A stretch of DNA of 64,000 bases from Pleomorphomonas sp. T1.2MG-36 (GCF_950100655.1 NZ_CATNLY010000001.1:682001-746000); one strand, 5' to 3'. Shown: positions 55,124 through 64,000, numbered from the stretch's first letter. Notes: generated from the sequence alone by a model not told the origin. Translations and numbers: made by a program.

Positions 55124-56250
55124 CCGGGCAGGGACGCGCGGTTGAGCTTTCCGCCCTCCAACGCATCTGCTGGCTGCGCCTCATCCGCTCCGAAAACGTC
55201 GGACCGGCGACGTTTCGAAGCCTCATCAACCATTTCGGTTCGGCCGAAGCAGCGCTCGACGCTCTGCCGGCGCTCGCCCGGCGCGGCGGATCGACCGCGA
55301 TATCGGTCCCCTCAATCGCTCAGGCCGAAGCCGAGATCGAACGGACGCTTGACCATGGCGCCCGGCTCGTCGCCATTTCCGAGCCTCTCTATCCAGCCTA
55401 TCTGCGCCAGATCGCCGCGCCGCCGCCGCTCGTCACCATACGCGGCGGGTCTCCCGAGCTGTTCGGCAGGCCGACTGCGGCGATCGTCGGCTCGCGCAAC
55501 GCCTCCCTGATCGGTCACAAGATGGCCGAGCGCCTCGGTCGGGGCCTCGGCGAGGCCGGTTTCGTGGTGGTCTCCGGGCTGGCGCGCGGCATTGACGGCG
55601 CCGCCCATCGGGCGGCTATCGACACGGGCACCGTGGCGGTGATCGCCGGCGGCATCGACCACGTCTATCCTGAAGAGCACGGCCCGCTGATGGAGGAGAT
55701 CGTCGGCAAGGGCGGCGCGATCCTGACCGAGATGCCGTTCGGCTGGAACCCACGCGCCAAGGATTTCCCGCGCCGCAACCGCATCGTCTCGGGCATGAGC
55801 CTTGGCGTGGTGGTCGTGGAGGCCGCCGCTCGCTCCGGCACGCTCCACACCGCCCGCTACGCGCTCGATCAGGGGCGCGAGGTGTTCGCCGTCCCCGGAT
55901 CGCCGATGGACCCGCGTGCCGAAGGCACCAATCGCCTGATCCGCGACGGTGCCACACTGACCCGTTCCGCCGAGGACGTCATCACCGTGCTCCGGCCGAT
56001 GCTGGAACATGACGCCCCCTCGTTTCTCGAGCTACGAGAGCGCGACCAGGACGACGCGCGCGCCGACAGCATCGGCTCGGAAAGCCGCGCTGCCGTGATC
56101 GGCGCGCTCGGCCCCGCGCCCGTCGCAATCGATGACATCATCCTGCACACCGGGCTGACGCCCTCTGTCGTGTCGGTGATCCTGCTGGAGCTCGACCTTG
56201 CCGGGCGCGTCGAGCGGCACGGCAGCCAACTCGTCTCCCTCGTTCGCTGA
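55120..56250 (+). CDS. dprA: DNA processing protein DprA
   Basis: 376 residues. Loads RecA on incoming single-stranded DNA during transformation. The Rossmann core shows [21 protein letters not shown] and [22 protein letters not shown], then [14 protein letters not shown] and [12 protein letters not shown], the standard DprA/Smf motifs; the C-terminal winged-helix DML1-like domain covers the last 70 residues. The ATG at 55120 overlaps the plsY stop by four bases. Competence genes were not otherwise seen here. Confidence 0.95.
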   Translation: MTGQGRAVELSALQRICWLRLIRSENVGPATFRSLINHFGSAEAALDALPALARRGGSTAISVPSIAQAEAEIERTLDHGARLVAISEPLYPAYLRQIAAPPPLVTIRGGSPELFGRPTAAIVGSRNASLIGHKMAERLGRGLGEAGFVVVSGLARGIDGAAHRAAIDTGTVAVIAGGIDHVYPEEHGPLMEEIVGKGGAILTEMPFGWNPRAKDFPRRNRIVSGMSLGVVVVEAAARSGTLHTARYALDQGREVFAVPGSPMDPRAEGTNRLIRDGATLTRSAEDVITVLRPMLEHDAPSFLELRERDQDDARADSIGSESRAAVIGALGPAPVAIDDIILHTGLTPSVVSVILLELDLAGRVERHGSQLVSLVR

Positions 56251-56583
56251 CCGGCAGCCTATCCCGCCGGTTGACCCCACGGCAGTCGAGCTCACGTCCT
56301 GCTTTGGGGCTGACGGGTGTCGGCACTGGAGTCGGCCTCCTCAGTGTCCGCGCCTCGACGCACCCCAGGGTCGCAATGACGAAAAGACGTACATCAGGAG
56401 AAGAGGCGGCGGTAAAACTCGAAAAGGTCGGAGAAACGCCCGGTCTAACGTCCTCGTCGCCGATCGGCGCCGAGCAACCGGCCGCATCCTGCTGACGGCT
56501 TCGTGGGCTCGACCCTTGCTTAATCCGGAGGTCGCACTTAAAGAGGGCGGAGCTTTTTTCCTGAAATTGTCCGGCGCACCTGA
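56251..56583. other. 333-base intergenic region between dprA and topA
   Basis: No gene or RNA recognised; reading frames across it show no family similarity. It probably carries a topA promoter; near the topA start it becomes more A/T-rich (CTTGCTTAATCC ... CACTTAAAGAGG), but I cannot fix the elements. Confidence 0.5.
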
Positions 56584-59256
56584 ATGAACATCGTGATCGT
56601 GGAGTCGCCTGCCAAGGCGAAAACCATCAACAAATACCTCGGCCGCGATTACACGGTGCTGGCATCCTACGGCCACATCCGCGACCTGCCGGCCAAGGAC
56701 GGCTCCGTCCTGCCCGACGACGATTTCGCCATGAGCTGGGAAGTCGACGGCAAATCCGGCAAGCGCATGGCCGACATCGCCGCCGCCTTGAAGACCGCCG
56801 ACAGACTCATTCTGGCCACCGACCCCGACCGTGAGGGCGAGGCGATTTCCTGGCATGTGCTTGAGGTTCTCGGCGCCCGGCGCGGCGCCCTCAAGGGCAA
56901 GACCATCCAGCGCGTCGTTTTCAACGCCATCACCAAGCAGGCCGTGCTCGACGCCATGGCCAAGCCGCGCGACGTCGATCAGCCACTGGTCGAAGCCTAT
57001 CTCGCCCGCCGTGCGCTCGACTATCTCGTCGGCTTCACGCTGTCGCCCGTTCTCTGGCGCAAGCTTCCCGGTGCCCGTTCGGCCGGCCGCGTGCAGTCGG
57101 TGGCGCTACGCCTCGTCTGCGACCGCGAGAACGAGATCGAGGTCTTCCAGCCTCAGGAATACTGGTCGGTCCTCGCCCGCCTCGCCAATCCGGCCGGCGA
57201 CGAGTTCGACGCCCGCCTGTCCGAGTGGAAGGGCAAGAAAATCGGCCGCCTCGACGTCGCCGATGGCGTGACGGCCAACGAGATCCGCGCCTTTCTGAAC
57301 AGCGCCACCTTCTCGGTGACCGACGCCGAACAGAAGCCGCAGAAACGCCACCCCTTCGCGCCCTTCACCACCTCAACGCTGCAGCAGGAGGCCTCGCGCA
57401 AGCTCGGTTTCTCGGCCCAGCGCACCATGCAGGTGGCCCAGCGCCTCTACGAGGGCGCAGACATCGGCGGCGAGACGGTCGGCCTCATCACCTACATGCG
57501 TACCGACGGCGTCCAGATCGCGCCGGAAGCGGTCAACGCCGCCCGGCACGTGATCGCCCAGGAATACGGCGAGCGCTACCTGCCGGAAAAGCCGCGCTTC
57601 TATTCCACCAAGGCCAAGAACGCCCAGGAAGCGCACGAGGCCATCCGTCCGACCGATCTTGCCCGCTTGCCCAACACGGTGACCCGCTACCTCCAAGCCG
57701 ACGAAGCGCGCCTTTACGAACTCGTCTGGAAGCGCACCATCGCCAGCCAGATGCAGAGCGCCGACTTCGAGCGCACCACCGTCGACATCACCGCCAAGAG
57801 CGGCGGTGCCTCCACCGGTCTTCGGGCTACCGGCTCGGTCCTGAAGTTCGACGGTTTCCTGGCGCTCTACCAGGAAAGCCGCGACGACGAGGAAGACGAG
57901 GAGGGCTCCCGCCTGCCGCCGCTCTCCGTCGGTGACGCGCTGGCGCGCAAGTCCGTGTCGGCCAGCCAGCACTTCACCGAGCCGCCGCCGCGCTACACCG
58001 AGGCGACGCTGGTCAAGAAAATGGAAGAGCTCGGCATCGGCCGCCCTTCCACCTACGCTGCGACGCTCGCCACGCTACGCGACCGCGATTATGTGACGAT
58101 CGACAAGAAACGGCTCGTGCCCTCCGACAAGGGCCGGATCGTCACGGCCTTCCTCGAAAGCTTCTTCACGCGCTACGTCGAGTATGACTTCACGGCCAGC
58201 CTCGAGGAAGATCTCGACCGCATCTCGGCCGGCGAGGCGGAATGGCGCGAAGTGCTGCGTCGCTTCTGGACGGACTTCAACACCCGCGTCGGCGAGGTGA
58301 AGGAACTCCGGGTCGCCGAGGTGATCGACGCCCTCAACGAAGACCTCGCCGCGCACATCTTCCCCGATCGCGGCGACGGTTCCGACCCGCGCTCCTGCCC
58401 GACCTGCGGTACCGGCCGACTGTCGCTGAAGCTTGGTCGCTTCGGCTCGTTCGTCGGCTGCTCGAACTATCCGGAATGCCGCTACACCCGCCAGCTCGGC
58501 GGCGACGGCGAGGCGGATGCCGCCCTCGGCGAGGGCGGCGTGAAGCTACTCGGTTCCGATCCCGAATCCGGCCTCGACGTCACGCTGCGCTCGGGCCGCT
58601 TCGGCCCCTATGTCCAGCTCGGCGAGGAGGGCAAGCCGAAACGCGCCTCGCTGCCGAAGGACTGGACCGTCGAGAACGTCGACCTTGAACGCGCCTGCCG
58701 CCTGCTGTCGCTGCCACGCCTCGTCGGCGACCATCCGGAAACCGGCAAGCCGATCGAGGCCAATATCGGCCGCTACGGCCCCTATGTCAGCCATGACGGG
58801 ACCTACGCCAACCTCTCCTCGGTCGACGAGGTATTCGACGTCGGCCTCAATCGGGCCGTCGCCGTTCTCGCCGAGAAGAAGGAACGTGGCGGCCGGACGC
58901 GCGCCACTCCGGCCGCTCTCAAGAGCCTCGGCGAGCATCCGGCCTCCGGCGGCGAGATCACCGTGCGCGATGGGCGCTACGGGCCGTATGTCGCTTGGGG
59001 CAAGATCAACGCCACGCTGCCGCGCGGAAAGGATCCGCAGTCGGTCACGCTGGAAGAAGCGGTGGCCCTGATCGCCGACAAGGCCGGCAAGGCACCGAAA
59101 GCCAAGCCTGCAAAGACGTCGAAGTCGAGCGCGAAAGCCGCCCCCGGAAGCGATGACGAGGGCAAGAAGAAAGCTCCGTCGAAGGCCAAGGCAGCGGCGG
59201 GAACCGCCAAGAAGGCCGCCGCCAAGCCCAAGGCAACGAAAGCGAAATCCGCCTGA
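56584..59256 (+). CDS. topA: DNA topoisomerase I
   Basis: 890-residue type IA topoisomerase relaxing negative supercoils. TOPRIM domain at residues 1-120 (ESPAKAKTINKYLGRDYTVLASYGHIRDLP, DREGEAISWH), active-site Tyr304 in GLITYMRTDGVQIAPEAV, and one tetracysteine zinc finger CPTCGTGRLSLKLGRFGSFVGCSNYPEC (about residues 600-630). Three GRxGPYV-type repeats (about 650-820) and a Lys/Ala-rich tail follow, the usual alphaproteobacterial shape. Start has no clear ribosome binding site; a GTCCGG upstream is weak. Confidence 0.97.
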   Translation: MNIVIVESPAKAKTINKYLGRDYTVLASYGHIRDLPAKDGSVLPDDDFAMSWEVDGKSGKRMADIAAALKTADRLILATDPDREGEAISWHVLEVLGARRGALKGKTIQRVVFNAITKQAVLDAMAKPRDVDQPLVEAYLARRALDYLVGFTLSPVLWRKLPGARSAGRVQSVALRLVCDRENEIEVFQPQEYWSVLARLANPAGDEFDARLSEWKGKKIGRLDVADGVTANEIRAFLNSATFSVTDAEQKPQKRHPFAPFTTSTLQQEASRKLGFSAQRTMQVAQRLYEGADIGGETVGLITYMRTDGVQIAPEAVNAARHVIAQEYGERYLPEKPRFYSTKAKNAQEAHEAIRPTDLARLPNTVTRYLQADEARLYELVWKRTIASQMQSADFERTTVDITAKSGGASTGLRATGSVLKFDGFLALYQESRDDEEDEEGSRLPPLSVGDALARKSVSASQHFTEPPPRYTEATLVKKMEELGIGRPSTYAATLATLRDRDYVTIDKKRLVPSDKGRIVTAFLESFFTRYVEYDFTASLEEDLDRISAGEAEWREVLRRFWTDFNTRVGEVKELRVAEVIDALNEDLAAHIFPDRGDGSDPRSCPTCGTGRLSLKLGRFGSFVGCSNYPECRYTRQLGGDGEADAALGEGGVKLLGSDPESGLDVTLRSGRFGPYVQLGEEGKPKRASLPKDWTVENVDLERACRLLSLPRLVGDHPETGKPIEANIGRYGPYVSHDGTYANLSSVDEVFDVGLNRAVAVLAEKKERGGRTRATPAALKSLGEHPASGGEITVRDGRYGPYVAWGKINATLPRGKDPQSVTLEEAVALIADKAGKAPKAKPAKTSKSSAKAAPGSDDEGKKKAPSKAKAAAGTAKKAAAKPKATKAKSA

Positions 59257-59324
59257 GACTCGTCAGGCGGAGTTGTTCGGAGTAACCATACGGCCGGCGA
59301 TCATTTACAATTTTATCGTTTTGG

Positions 59325-59354
59325 TTGGCTAAATCCTTACATTCCCCCTATACT
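59325..59354 (+). promoter_or_regulatory. Candidate sigma-70 promoter for the degenerate GGDEF gene
   Basis: TTGGCT (59325-59330) and TATACT (59349-59354) with an 18-base spacer, about 49 bases before the start at 59403. The region is A/T-richer than its surroundings. Start would be near 59361. Confidence 0.45.
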
Positions 59355-59402
59355 GTTGAACGATGACGGCTTCGCTTCGTTCAATGGTCTAGAAGAACGA
59401 CA

Positions 59403-60242
59403 ATGTATGGTGAGATCCTGCGGACGCTCCTCAACAGGCCCGTCCAATCCGAACGTGACGTCAGGATCTTTGCCCTCCGCTTCGCCGCGATCTGCTTCGT
59501 CATCGCCTTGACGGTCGATTCCGCCGCGCAACTGATCGCCTTCCATGGCTGGCTCAGTTTGCTGCGCGGCTGGGTAATCACCGTGGTCGTCGTGGCCCTG
59601 GCCGCCTATCCGATCGGGGTCTACATCGGGACGGCGCGCCTCGATCATCATCGCACCAAGGCAAAACTGAACGAGAAGAGCCTTGCCGACAGCCTCACCG
59701 GTCTCAGGAACCGCGCCTCTCTGCCCATCGACTACGATGCCGTGCTGGAGGGAAGCCATCTCCTGATCCTTCTGTCGCTCGACCGTTTCAAGGCGGTGAA
59801 CGAACGCTACGGTCACGTGATTGGCGACCGCGTTCTGATCCGCGCCGCCCGTGTGATCGCCGAGGAACTCGGCAACCTCGGCAATATCTATCGCACCGAT
59901 GGCACCGAGTTCATCGTACTCGCCACCCGCGGCACGCCTGCGGAAGCCAAATCCCAGGTCCTAGCGCTGCTGGCGCGGTTCGAGGCCAGCAACTTCGGCA
60001 CGTTGGAAAAGCCGGTTTCTCTGACGGCCTCCGCCGGCATCGCCGAGGTACCTGCCACGACAACCTTCACGCAGGCTTTCGCCGCCGCCGACGCCGCGCT
60101 CGAAACCGCCAAGGCCACGGGTCGAAGCCGCGTCTGCGTGGCCTCGGAACCGGTATCGCCCGGCATCGTCGAGGGCGAGGAGGTTGTTTGGAGTTCCGAT
60201 CTGCCATCCCCGCCAAAGCGCGGACGAGCCCGTCGCTCCTGA
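59403..60242 (+). CDS. Membrane protein with degenerate GGDEF domain
   Basis: 279 residues with two membrane helices (about residues 25-48 and 56-76) and a C-terminal GGDEF fold. The helical start DSLTGLRNRASL, the metal/substrate segment SLDRFKAVNERYGHVIGDRVL and the beta-hairpin region are recognisable, but the signature is R-T-DGTEF (166-170) in place of GGDEF, so Gly1 and the Asp of the pair are lost. It is probably not an active diguanylate cyclase; a c-di-GMP- or GTP-binding regulator, or a pseudo-enzyme, is likelier. It separates topA from rnr, which are commonly neighbours. Confidence 0.88.
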   Translation: MYGEILRTLLNRPVQSERDVRIFALRFAAICFVIALTVDSAAQLIAFHGWLSLLRGWVITVVVVALAAYPIGVYIGTARLDHHRTKAKLNEKSLADSLTGLRNRASLPIDYDAVLEGSHLLILLSLDRFKAVNERYGHVIGDRVLIRAARVIAEELGNLGNIYRTDGTEFIVLATRGTPAEAKSQVLALLARFEASNFGTLEKPVSLTASAGIAEVPATTTFTQAFAAADAALETAKATGRSRVCVASEPVSPGIVEGEEVVWSSDLPSPPKRGRARRS

Positions 60243-60313
60243 CACCGTCCGACCGGATCGCGTGAGACCGCCGCCCGATTGCGAGGCTGGCCTTGCATCT
60301 CCATCTGTGGTCT

Positions 60314-62641
60314 ATGTCGCTCCGTCCTCAAGCCGCAGGGAAGATCCGCTTGGCCCGCAAGCCCCGTCCGACCGACGAACCCGCCACACCGACCCGCGAG
60401 GCAATCCTCCGCTTCGTCTCCGAACATCCCGGCAAGGGAACGAAGCGCGACATTGCCCGCGCCTTCGAGGTGCATGGCGAAGGCCGCGTCGTTCTGAAGC
60501 GCATCCTGAAAGAGCTCGAGGGCGAAGGACTCATCGAGCGCCGACAGCGCCGCTTCGCGGAACCCGGCTCGCTGCCCGCCGTGCTGGCCTGCGATATCGT
60601 CAGTCGCGACCGCGACGGCGATCTTTATGCCGAGCCCGCCGAATGGGATGCCGACCGGGGACCGAGGCCCCGCTTCGTGGTCATCGCGGCGCGCCGCCGG
60701 CGCGACGAGCGCGGTCCGGCTGCCGGCCTCGGCGATCGGGTGCTCGCGCGGGTCGTCGACCTGCCGGAGGGCTACGAGGGCCAGGCAAAGGCCGGCCTTC
60801 GCGTCATGAAGGTACTGGAGAAGAAGCCGGAAGGCGTGCTCGGCATCCTGCGGGTGACCGACGGTGGCGCCCGCCTGCTGCCGATTTCCAAGAAGCAGCA
60901 CGAGGAACTGGTCATCGACGCCGCCGATCTCGGCACGGCACAGGATGGCGACCTCGTTTCGGTCGACATCATCCGATCCGGCCGCTTCGGCCTCAGCCGC
61001 GCCCGGGTGCGCGAGACCGTCGGCAATCTCCGCTCGGAAAAAGCGGTGTCGACGATTGCCATCCACGCCAACGACATTCCTTACGTTTTCCCCGATGCCG
61101 TGATCCGCGAGGCGGAGGCGGCCAAGCCCGCCACCATGACGAACCGAGAGGACTGGCGCACCCTCCCCCTCGTCACCATCGACCCCCCGGACGCCAAGGA
61201 TCATGACGACGCCGTCCACGCGGTCGCCGACGAGGATCCGGCGAATGTCGGCGGCCATGTCGTCACCGTCGCCATCGCGGATGTCGCCGCCTACGTCCGC
61301 ACCGGCGCCAATCTCGACCGTGAGGCGTTGAAGCGCGGCAACTCCGTCTATTTCCCCGATCGCGTCATCCCGATGCTGCCGGAACGCATTTCCAACGACC
61401 TGTGCTCGCTGAAGGAGGGCGTCGACCGCCCCGCTCTCGCCGTGCGCATGGTGTTTGGCGCCGACGGCCGCAAGAAAAGCCACACCTTCCACCGCATCAT
61501 GATGCGCTCGGCGGCCAAGCTGTCCTACATCGAGGCGCAAGCGGCGATCGACGGCTCGCCGAACGATCGTACCGGACCGATTCTCGACGGCGTATTGAGG
61601 CCCCTCTGGGCGGCCTACGAAAGCCTGTCCGCCGCCCGCGATGCGCGGGGGCCGCTCGAACTCGACCTGCCCGAGCGCAAGGTTCTGCTGAAGCCCGACG
61701 GTACAGTCGACCGCATCGTCACGCCGGAACGCCTCGCCGCTCACCGGCTGATCGAGGAGTTCATGATTCAGGCCAACGTGGCCGCCGCCGAAACGTTGGA
61801 AAAGCGCCGGACACCGCTGCTCTACCGCGTGCACGACCAGCCATCGCTCGCCAAGCTCGAATCCCTGCGCGAGTTCCTGGCGACGCTCGACATGAAGCTT
61901 GCCAAGCAGGGCAACATCGAGCCGGATCTGTTCAACCGCATCCTGGAGCGGGTGGATGGCACGCCACAAGCCTATCTCGTGCATGAGGTGGTGCTGCGCT
62001 CGCAGAGCCAGGCCGAGTACTCGCCGGTCAACATCGGCCACTTCGGCCTCAATCTCCGGAAGTACGCCCATTTCACCTCGCCGATCCGCCGCTACGCCGA
62101 CCTCGTGGTTCATCGCGGGCTGATCACCGCGCTCGGCTTCGGCGACGATGGGCTGCCCGACGGCGCGGAAGACACGCTGCCGCGTATCGCCGAGGAGATC
62201 TCGGCTGCCGAACGGCGCGCGATGCAGGCCGAACGCGAGACGATCGATCGGCTGATCGCCGGCTGGCTCGCCGACCGGGTGGGCGCCGTGTTTCGGGGGC
62301 GGATTTCCGGCGTCACGAAGGCAGGACTGTTCATCCGCCTCGACGAGACGGGGGCCGACGGCTTCATTCCCATATCGACGCTCGGCGCCGACTATTTCGC
62401 CTTCGACGAAGCCCGGCATTCGCTGATCGGATCGCGGAGCGGCGAAACCTATCGCCTCGGCGACACGGTCGAGGTGCGCCTCATCGAAGCCGCGCCGTTT
62501 GCCGGCGCCCTGCGCTTCGAGATGATATCGGAGGGCAGCGCCGGACGGCCGCTCGGACGCGCCGCTGCCATGCGCGCCGCCAAGGCGCGCAAGGACCGCG
62601 AGCGCAAGGACCGTGTAAGCAAGGTGAGGCGCGGCCGATAG
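60314..62641 (+). CDS. rnr: Ribonuclease R
   Basis: 3'-5' hydrolytic exoribonuclease of the RNB superfamily degrading structured RNA. About 775 residues. Cold-shock domain region follows an N-terminal winged helix (about 35-95); the RNB catalytic motif DPPDAKDHDDAVH is at about 290-302; RRYADLVVHR is near residue 595; the S1 domain (VGAVFRGRISGVTKAGLFIRLDETG) ends the fold, then a Lys/Arg-rich tail. The ATG at 60314 is assumed, but TTG at 60293 has a better GAGG upstream and is a real alternative. Confidence 0.95.
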   Translation: MSLRPQAAGKIRLARKPRPTDEPATPTREAILRFVSEHPGKGTKRDIARAFEVHGEGRVVLKRILKELEGEGLIERRQRRFAEPGSLPAVLACDIVSRDRDGDLYAEPAEWDADRGPRPRFVVIAARRRRDERGPAAGLGDRVLARVVDLPEGYEGQAKAGLRVMKVLEKKPEGVLGILRVTDGGARLLPISKKQHEELVIDAADLGTAQDGDLVSVDIIRSGRFGLSRARVRETVGNLRSEKAVSTIAIHANDIPYVFPDAVIREAEAAKPATMTNREDWRTLPLVTIDPPDAKDHDDAVHAVADEDPANVGGHVVTVAIADVAAYVRTGANLDREALKRGNSVYFPDRVIPMLPERISNDLCSLKEGVDRPALAVRMVFGADGRKKSHTFHRIMMRSAAKLSYIEAQAAIDGSPNDRTGPILDGVLRPLWAAYESLSAARDARGPLELDLPERKVLLKPDGTVDRIVTPERLAAHRLIEEFMIQANVAAAETLEKRRTPLLYRVHDQPSLAKLESLREFLATLDMKLAKQGNIEPDLFNRILERVDGTPQAYLVHEVVLRSQSQAEYSPVNIGHFGLNLRKYAHFTSPIRRYADLVVHRGLITALGFGDDGLPDGAEDTLPRIAEEISAAERRAMQAERETIDRLIAGWLADRVGAVFRGRISGVTKAGLFIRLDETGADGFIPISTLGADYFAFDEARHSLIGSRSGETYRLGDTVEVRLIEAAPFAGALRFEMISEGSAGRPLGRAAAMRAAKARKDRERKDRVSKVRRGR

Positions 62642-62708
62642 AGGCCCGCGACACTCTCTCCATCCGTACCGACCGACGGAGGGCGCCTTCACCACAACTG
62701 AGTGGGTT

Positions 62709-62739
62709 ATGAGCCGATGATTACCAGTCACCGGCTCAT
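62709..62739. terminator. Terminator-like hairpin after rnr
   Basis: ATGAGCCG (62709-62716) pairs with CGGCTCAT (62732-62739), with a short inner TGA/TCA stem; on the plus strand it is followed by CGATTTTA. It lies between the convergent rnr and CoA-binding genes. Confidence 0.5.
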
Positions 62740-62744
62740 CGATT

Positions 62745-63173
62745 TTACACGCCGAGTCGCGGCCCCTCGATGGCCGGACAGCGGTCCATGACGACCTTGA
62801 CGCCCTTCGCTTCGGCCCGCTCGAAACCCGCCTCGTTGATGACGCCCAGTTGCAGCCAGATGGTCTTTGGCGGCACCGGCAGGGCCAAAGCCTCGTCGAT
62901 GGTGTCGCCGGCCGCTTCGGAGTTGCGGAACACGTCCACCATGTCGATCTCGGCCGGCACGTCGGCGAGGCTGGCGTAAACCGTCCGCCCCTGCAGCTCC
63001 TGCCCGGCAAGGCCAGGATTGATTGGGTACACCTCATAGCCGCGCCCGATCAGGAACCCCATGACGCCGTAGACGGGGCGCGACGGATTCTGGCTGGCGC
63101 CGACCACGGCGATGGTCCGCGTCTCCTCGAGGATGCGGGTGATATCGTCGTCGGTCTTCCCGTCCATGGCCAT
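62745..63173 (-). CDS. CoA-binding domain protein (YccU-like)
   Basis: 142 residues from the ATG at 63173, which has AAGGAG eight bases upstream; an ATG nine codons earlier is less likely and would overlap the VOC gene. Core: TIAVVGASQNPSRPVYGVMGFLIGRGYEVYPINPG (CoA/nucleotide-binding Rossmann-like strand-loop) and VYASLADVPAEIDMVDVFRN. Such single-domain proteins bind CoA in vitro; the physiological role is unclear. It follows the VOC gene by 23 bases as the second gene of an operon. Confidence 0.88.
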   Translation of the reverse strand: MAMDGKTDDDITRILEETRTIAVVGASQNPSRPVYGVMGFLIGRGYEVYPINPGLAGQELQGRTVYASLADVPAEIDMVDVFRNSEAAGDTIDEALALPVPPKTIWLQLGVINEAGFERAEAKGVKVVMDRCPAIEGPRLGV

Positions 63174-63196
63174 CGGTGACACTCCTTCTTGTTCGT

Positions 63197-63631
63197 TCAA
63201 AGCGTCACTATGCCACGATCGTCGACCTTCACGAAGGGATTGTGGGCCACCTCCCAGAGATGACCGTCGGGATCGGCGAAATAGCCCGAATAACCGCCCC
63301 AGAAGACTTTCTGCGGCTTTTTCTTCAGCGTCGCCCCCGACGCAAGTGCATGGGCCATAGCGGCGTCCACCGCCGCTTCGGACGGATAGTTGTGGGCGAG
63401 CGTCATGCCGTCGAAGCCCTGGCCGTCATTTTCCACTTCGGCGTCCTCGGCAAGCAGCGCCCTCGGGTAAAGCGAGAACACGAGCCCACCGAGCTGGAAG
63501 AAGACGATGTGCTCGCCAGAGCCCGGTCCGACCTCGAAACCGAGCGCCTCGTAAAAAGCGCGCGAACGGCCAAGATCGGCAACGCCGAGGGCAATGATCG
63601 ATACGGTTGAAAAGTGCGTCTCCGCGGTCAT
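63197..63631 (-). CDS. VOC family (glyoxalase-like) protein
   Basis: 144 residues from the ATG at 63631, which follows AAGGAGAAGGTC. A vicinal-oxygen-chelate fold with two beta-alpha-beta-beta-beta units: IIALGVADLGRSRAFYEALGF, GEHIVFFQLGGLVFSLYPR and GGYSGYFADPDGHLWEVAHNPF. The C-terminal Glu-containing DPDGHLWEV motif is conserved; the usual metal-binding His of the N-terminal half is not obvious, so a true glyoxalase I activity is doubtful. Upstream gene of the CoA-binding protein operon. Confidence 0.88.
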   Translation of the reverse strand: MTAETHFSTVSIIALGVADLGRSRAFYEALGFEVGPGSGEHIVFFQLGGLVFSLYPRALLAEDAEVENDGQGFDGMTLAHNYPSEAAVDAAMAHALASGATLKKKPQKVFWGGYSGYFADPDGHLWEVAHNPFVKVDDRGIVTL

Positions 63632-63746
63632 GACCTTCTCCTTGTCTGCCACACTAGGCTAAGCTTACACGCCCCAATCCCCGTCAGCAGTCTTTGGATG
63701 GATGTGAGGCGAAGTGAACGGCAAACGCGGGAAAACAAGCCGTTGG

Positions 63747-63789
63747 CGCTTGACTCGGCGCGGCCGACGTGGTGTCAGGCCGTCAAGCG
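63747..63789 (+). promoter_or_regulatory. Structured leader upstream of fabG-like gene
   Basis: CGCTTGAC (63747-63754) and GTCAAGCG (63782-63789) are perfect reverse complements; inside, GGCCGAC pairs with GTC-A-GGCC around a GTGGT loop. It lies 47 bases before the gene start and could fold in the mRNA or mark an operator. Confidence 0.4.
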
Positions 63790-63835
63790 AGCCGTCGGCG
63801 ACAACCGGCCGGACGCAAGAACGAGGTGGAAAGCC

Positions 63836-64000
63836 ATGTTCGACTTGACTGGAATGACGGCACTGGTCACCGGTGCCTCCGGCGGCATCGGCGGCGCGAT
63901 CGCCACTGCGCTGCATGCCCAAGGTGCGAAAGTGGCGCTCTCGGGCACCCGCCTCGCCCCCCTTGAAGAGCTGGCTGGCCGGCTGGGCGAGCGCACCCAC
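63836..64000 (+). CDS. fabG: 3-oxoacyl-ACP reductase FabG-like, 5' end only
   Basis: Only the first 55 residues lie in the window. They read MFDLTGMTALVTGASGGIGGAIATAL in outline: a short-chain dehydrogenase with the TGxxxGIG nucleotide motif at residues 13-19 (TGASGGIG), followed by GAKVALSGTRLAPLEELAGRLG. The exact N terminus strongly resembles alphaproteobacterial FabG, the NADPH-dependent reductase of fatty-acid elongation. The catalytic Ser-Tyr-Lys lies outside the window. A potential stem-loop precedes it. Confidence 0.85.
   Translation, partial: MFDLTGMTALVTGASGGIGGAIATALHAQGAKVALSGTRLAPLEELAGRLGERTH

Noticed and set aside
59888..63037. A 1049-codon open frame antisense to rnr and the degenerate GGDEF gene
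   Set aside because: The translation is low-complexity Arg/Glu-rich with no motifs, and the plus strand encodes a complete RNase R.

Overview
The window is a chromosomal segment of a high-GC alphaproteobacterium, most likely of the order Hyphomicrobiales (Rhizobiales). Reasons: strongly GC-biased third codon positions throughout; an EipB/DUF1849 periplasmic protein; the scaffold-like NifU protein plus yidD pair; the pyrB-pyrC'-plsY-dprA-topA-rnr gene string; a GcvT-like YgfZ next to an HD-domain hydrolase; and pyruvate phosphate dikinase. I cannot fix the genus from sequence alone. Coding density is high. I found no insertion sequence, prophage, CRISPR array, tRNA or rRNA. Almost everything is core chromosomal gene content.

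Layout. Positions 1-7.2 kb, minus strand: psd-pssA (phosphatidylethanolamine synthesis), puuE-type allantoinase, then a peptide-type ABC importer oppA-oppB-oppC-oppD whose last gene runs off the window; a perfect 12-bp stem-loop separates oppA from oppB. 7.3-8.7 kb: an FMN riboswitch with a good upstream promoter controls a DMT-family riboflavin importer (ribN). 8.7-13.3 kb: a DHA2-type MFS exporter, the convergent NifU-like scaffold/yidD pair, folE-hisI, and an unrecognised exported-protein/membrane-protein pair. 13.3-18.4 kb: PilZ protein, FemAB-like acyltransferase, HIT hydrolase, divergent hxlR/qorB-type redox pair, glycerophosphodiesterase and RidA. 18.8-25.1 kb: eipB, two MFS transporters, rpmG with a clear terminator, a FAD monooxygenase with a zf-CHCC protein, and an alpha/beta hydrolase.

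25.2-30.2 kb: clpS-clpA (N-degron proteolysis) and a divergent D,D-carboxypeptidase with a SPOR domain. 30.3-37.3 kb: a membrane J-domain protein, a TPR lipoprotein-like/exported protein with ispE, an unrecognised Rossmann-like protein, and divergent anmK/tyrS. 37.4-43.5 kb: a membrane GGDEF-EAL protein and a large AsmA-like protein. 43.6-48.4 kb: an operon ygfZ-HD hydrolase-dual-specificity-type phosphatase followed by ppdK, whose 3' end overlaps a convergent AbrB-family membrane protein. 49.6-52 kb: a decayed fragment of a chemoreceptor gene lies directly upstream of an intact chemoreceptor. 52.2-62.6 kb: pyrB, a dihydroorotase-like gene that has lost most catalytic residues, plsY, dprA, topA, a membrane GGDEF protein with a degenerate signature, and rnr. 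62.7-64 kb: CoA-binding and VOC proteins, and the start of a fabG-like reductase behind a potentially structured leader.

Nothing here is convincingly a wholly new system. The most informative oddities are the chemoreceptor remnant (440-bp deletion at a TCGG microhomology), the probably non-catalytic pyrC' partner of pyrB, the degenerate GGDEF gene inserted between topA and rnr, the HD/phosphatase operon, the exported His/Cys-rich protein with its membrane partner, and a cluster of three TCCCGAAA octamers upstream of the D,D-carboxypeptidase.
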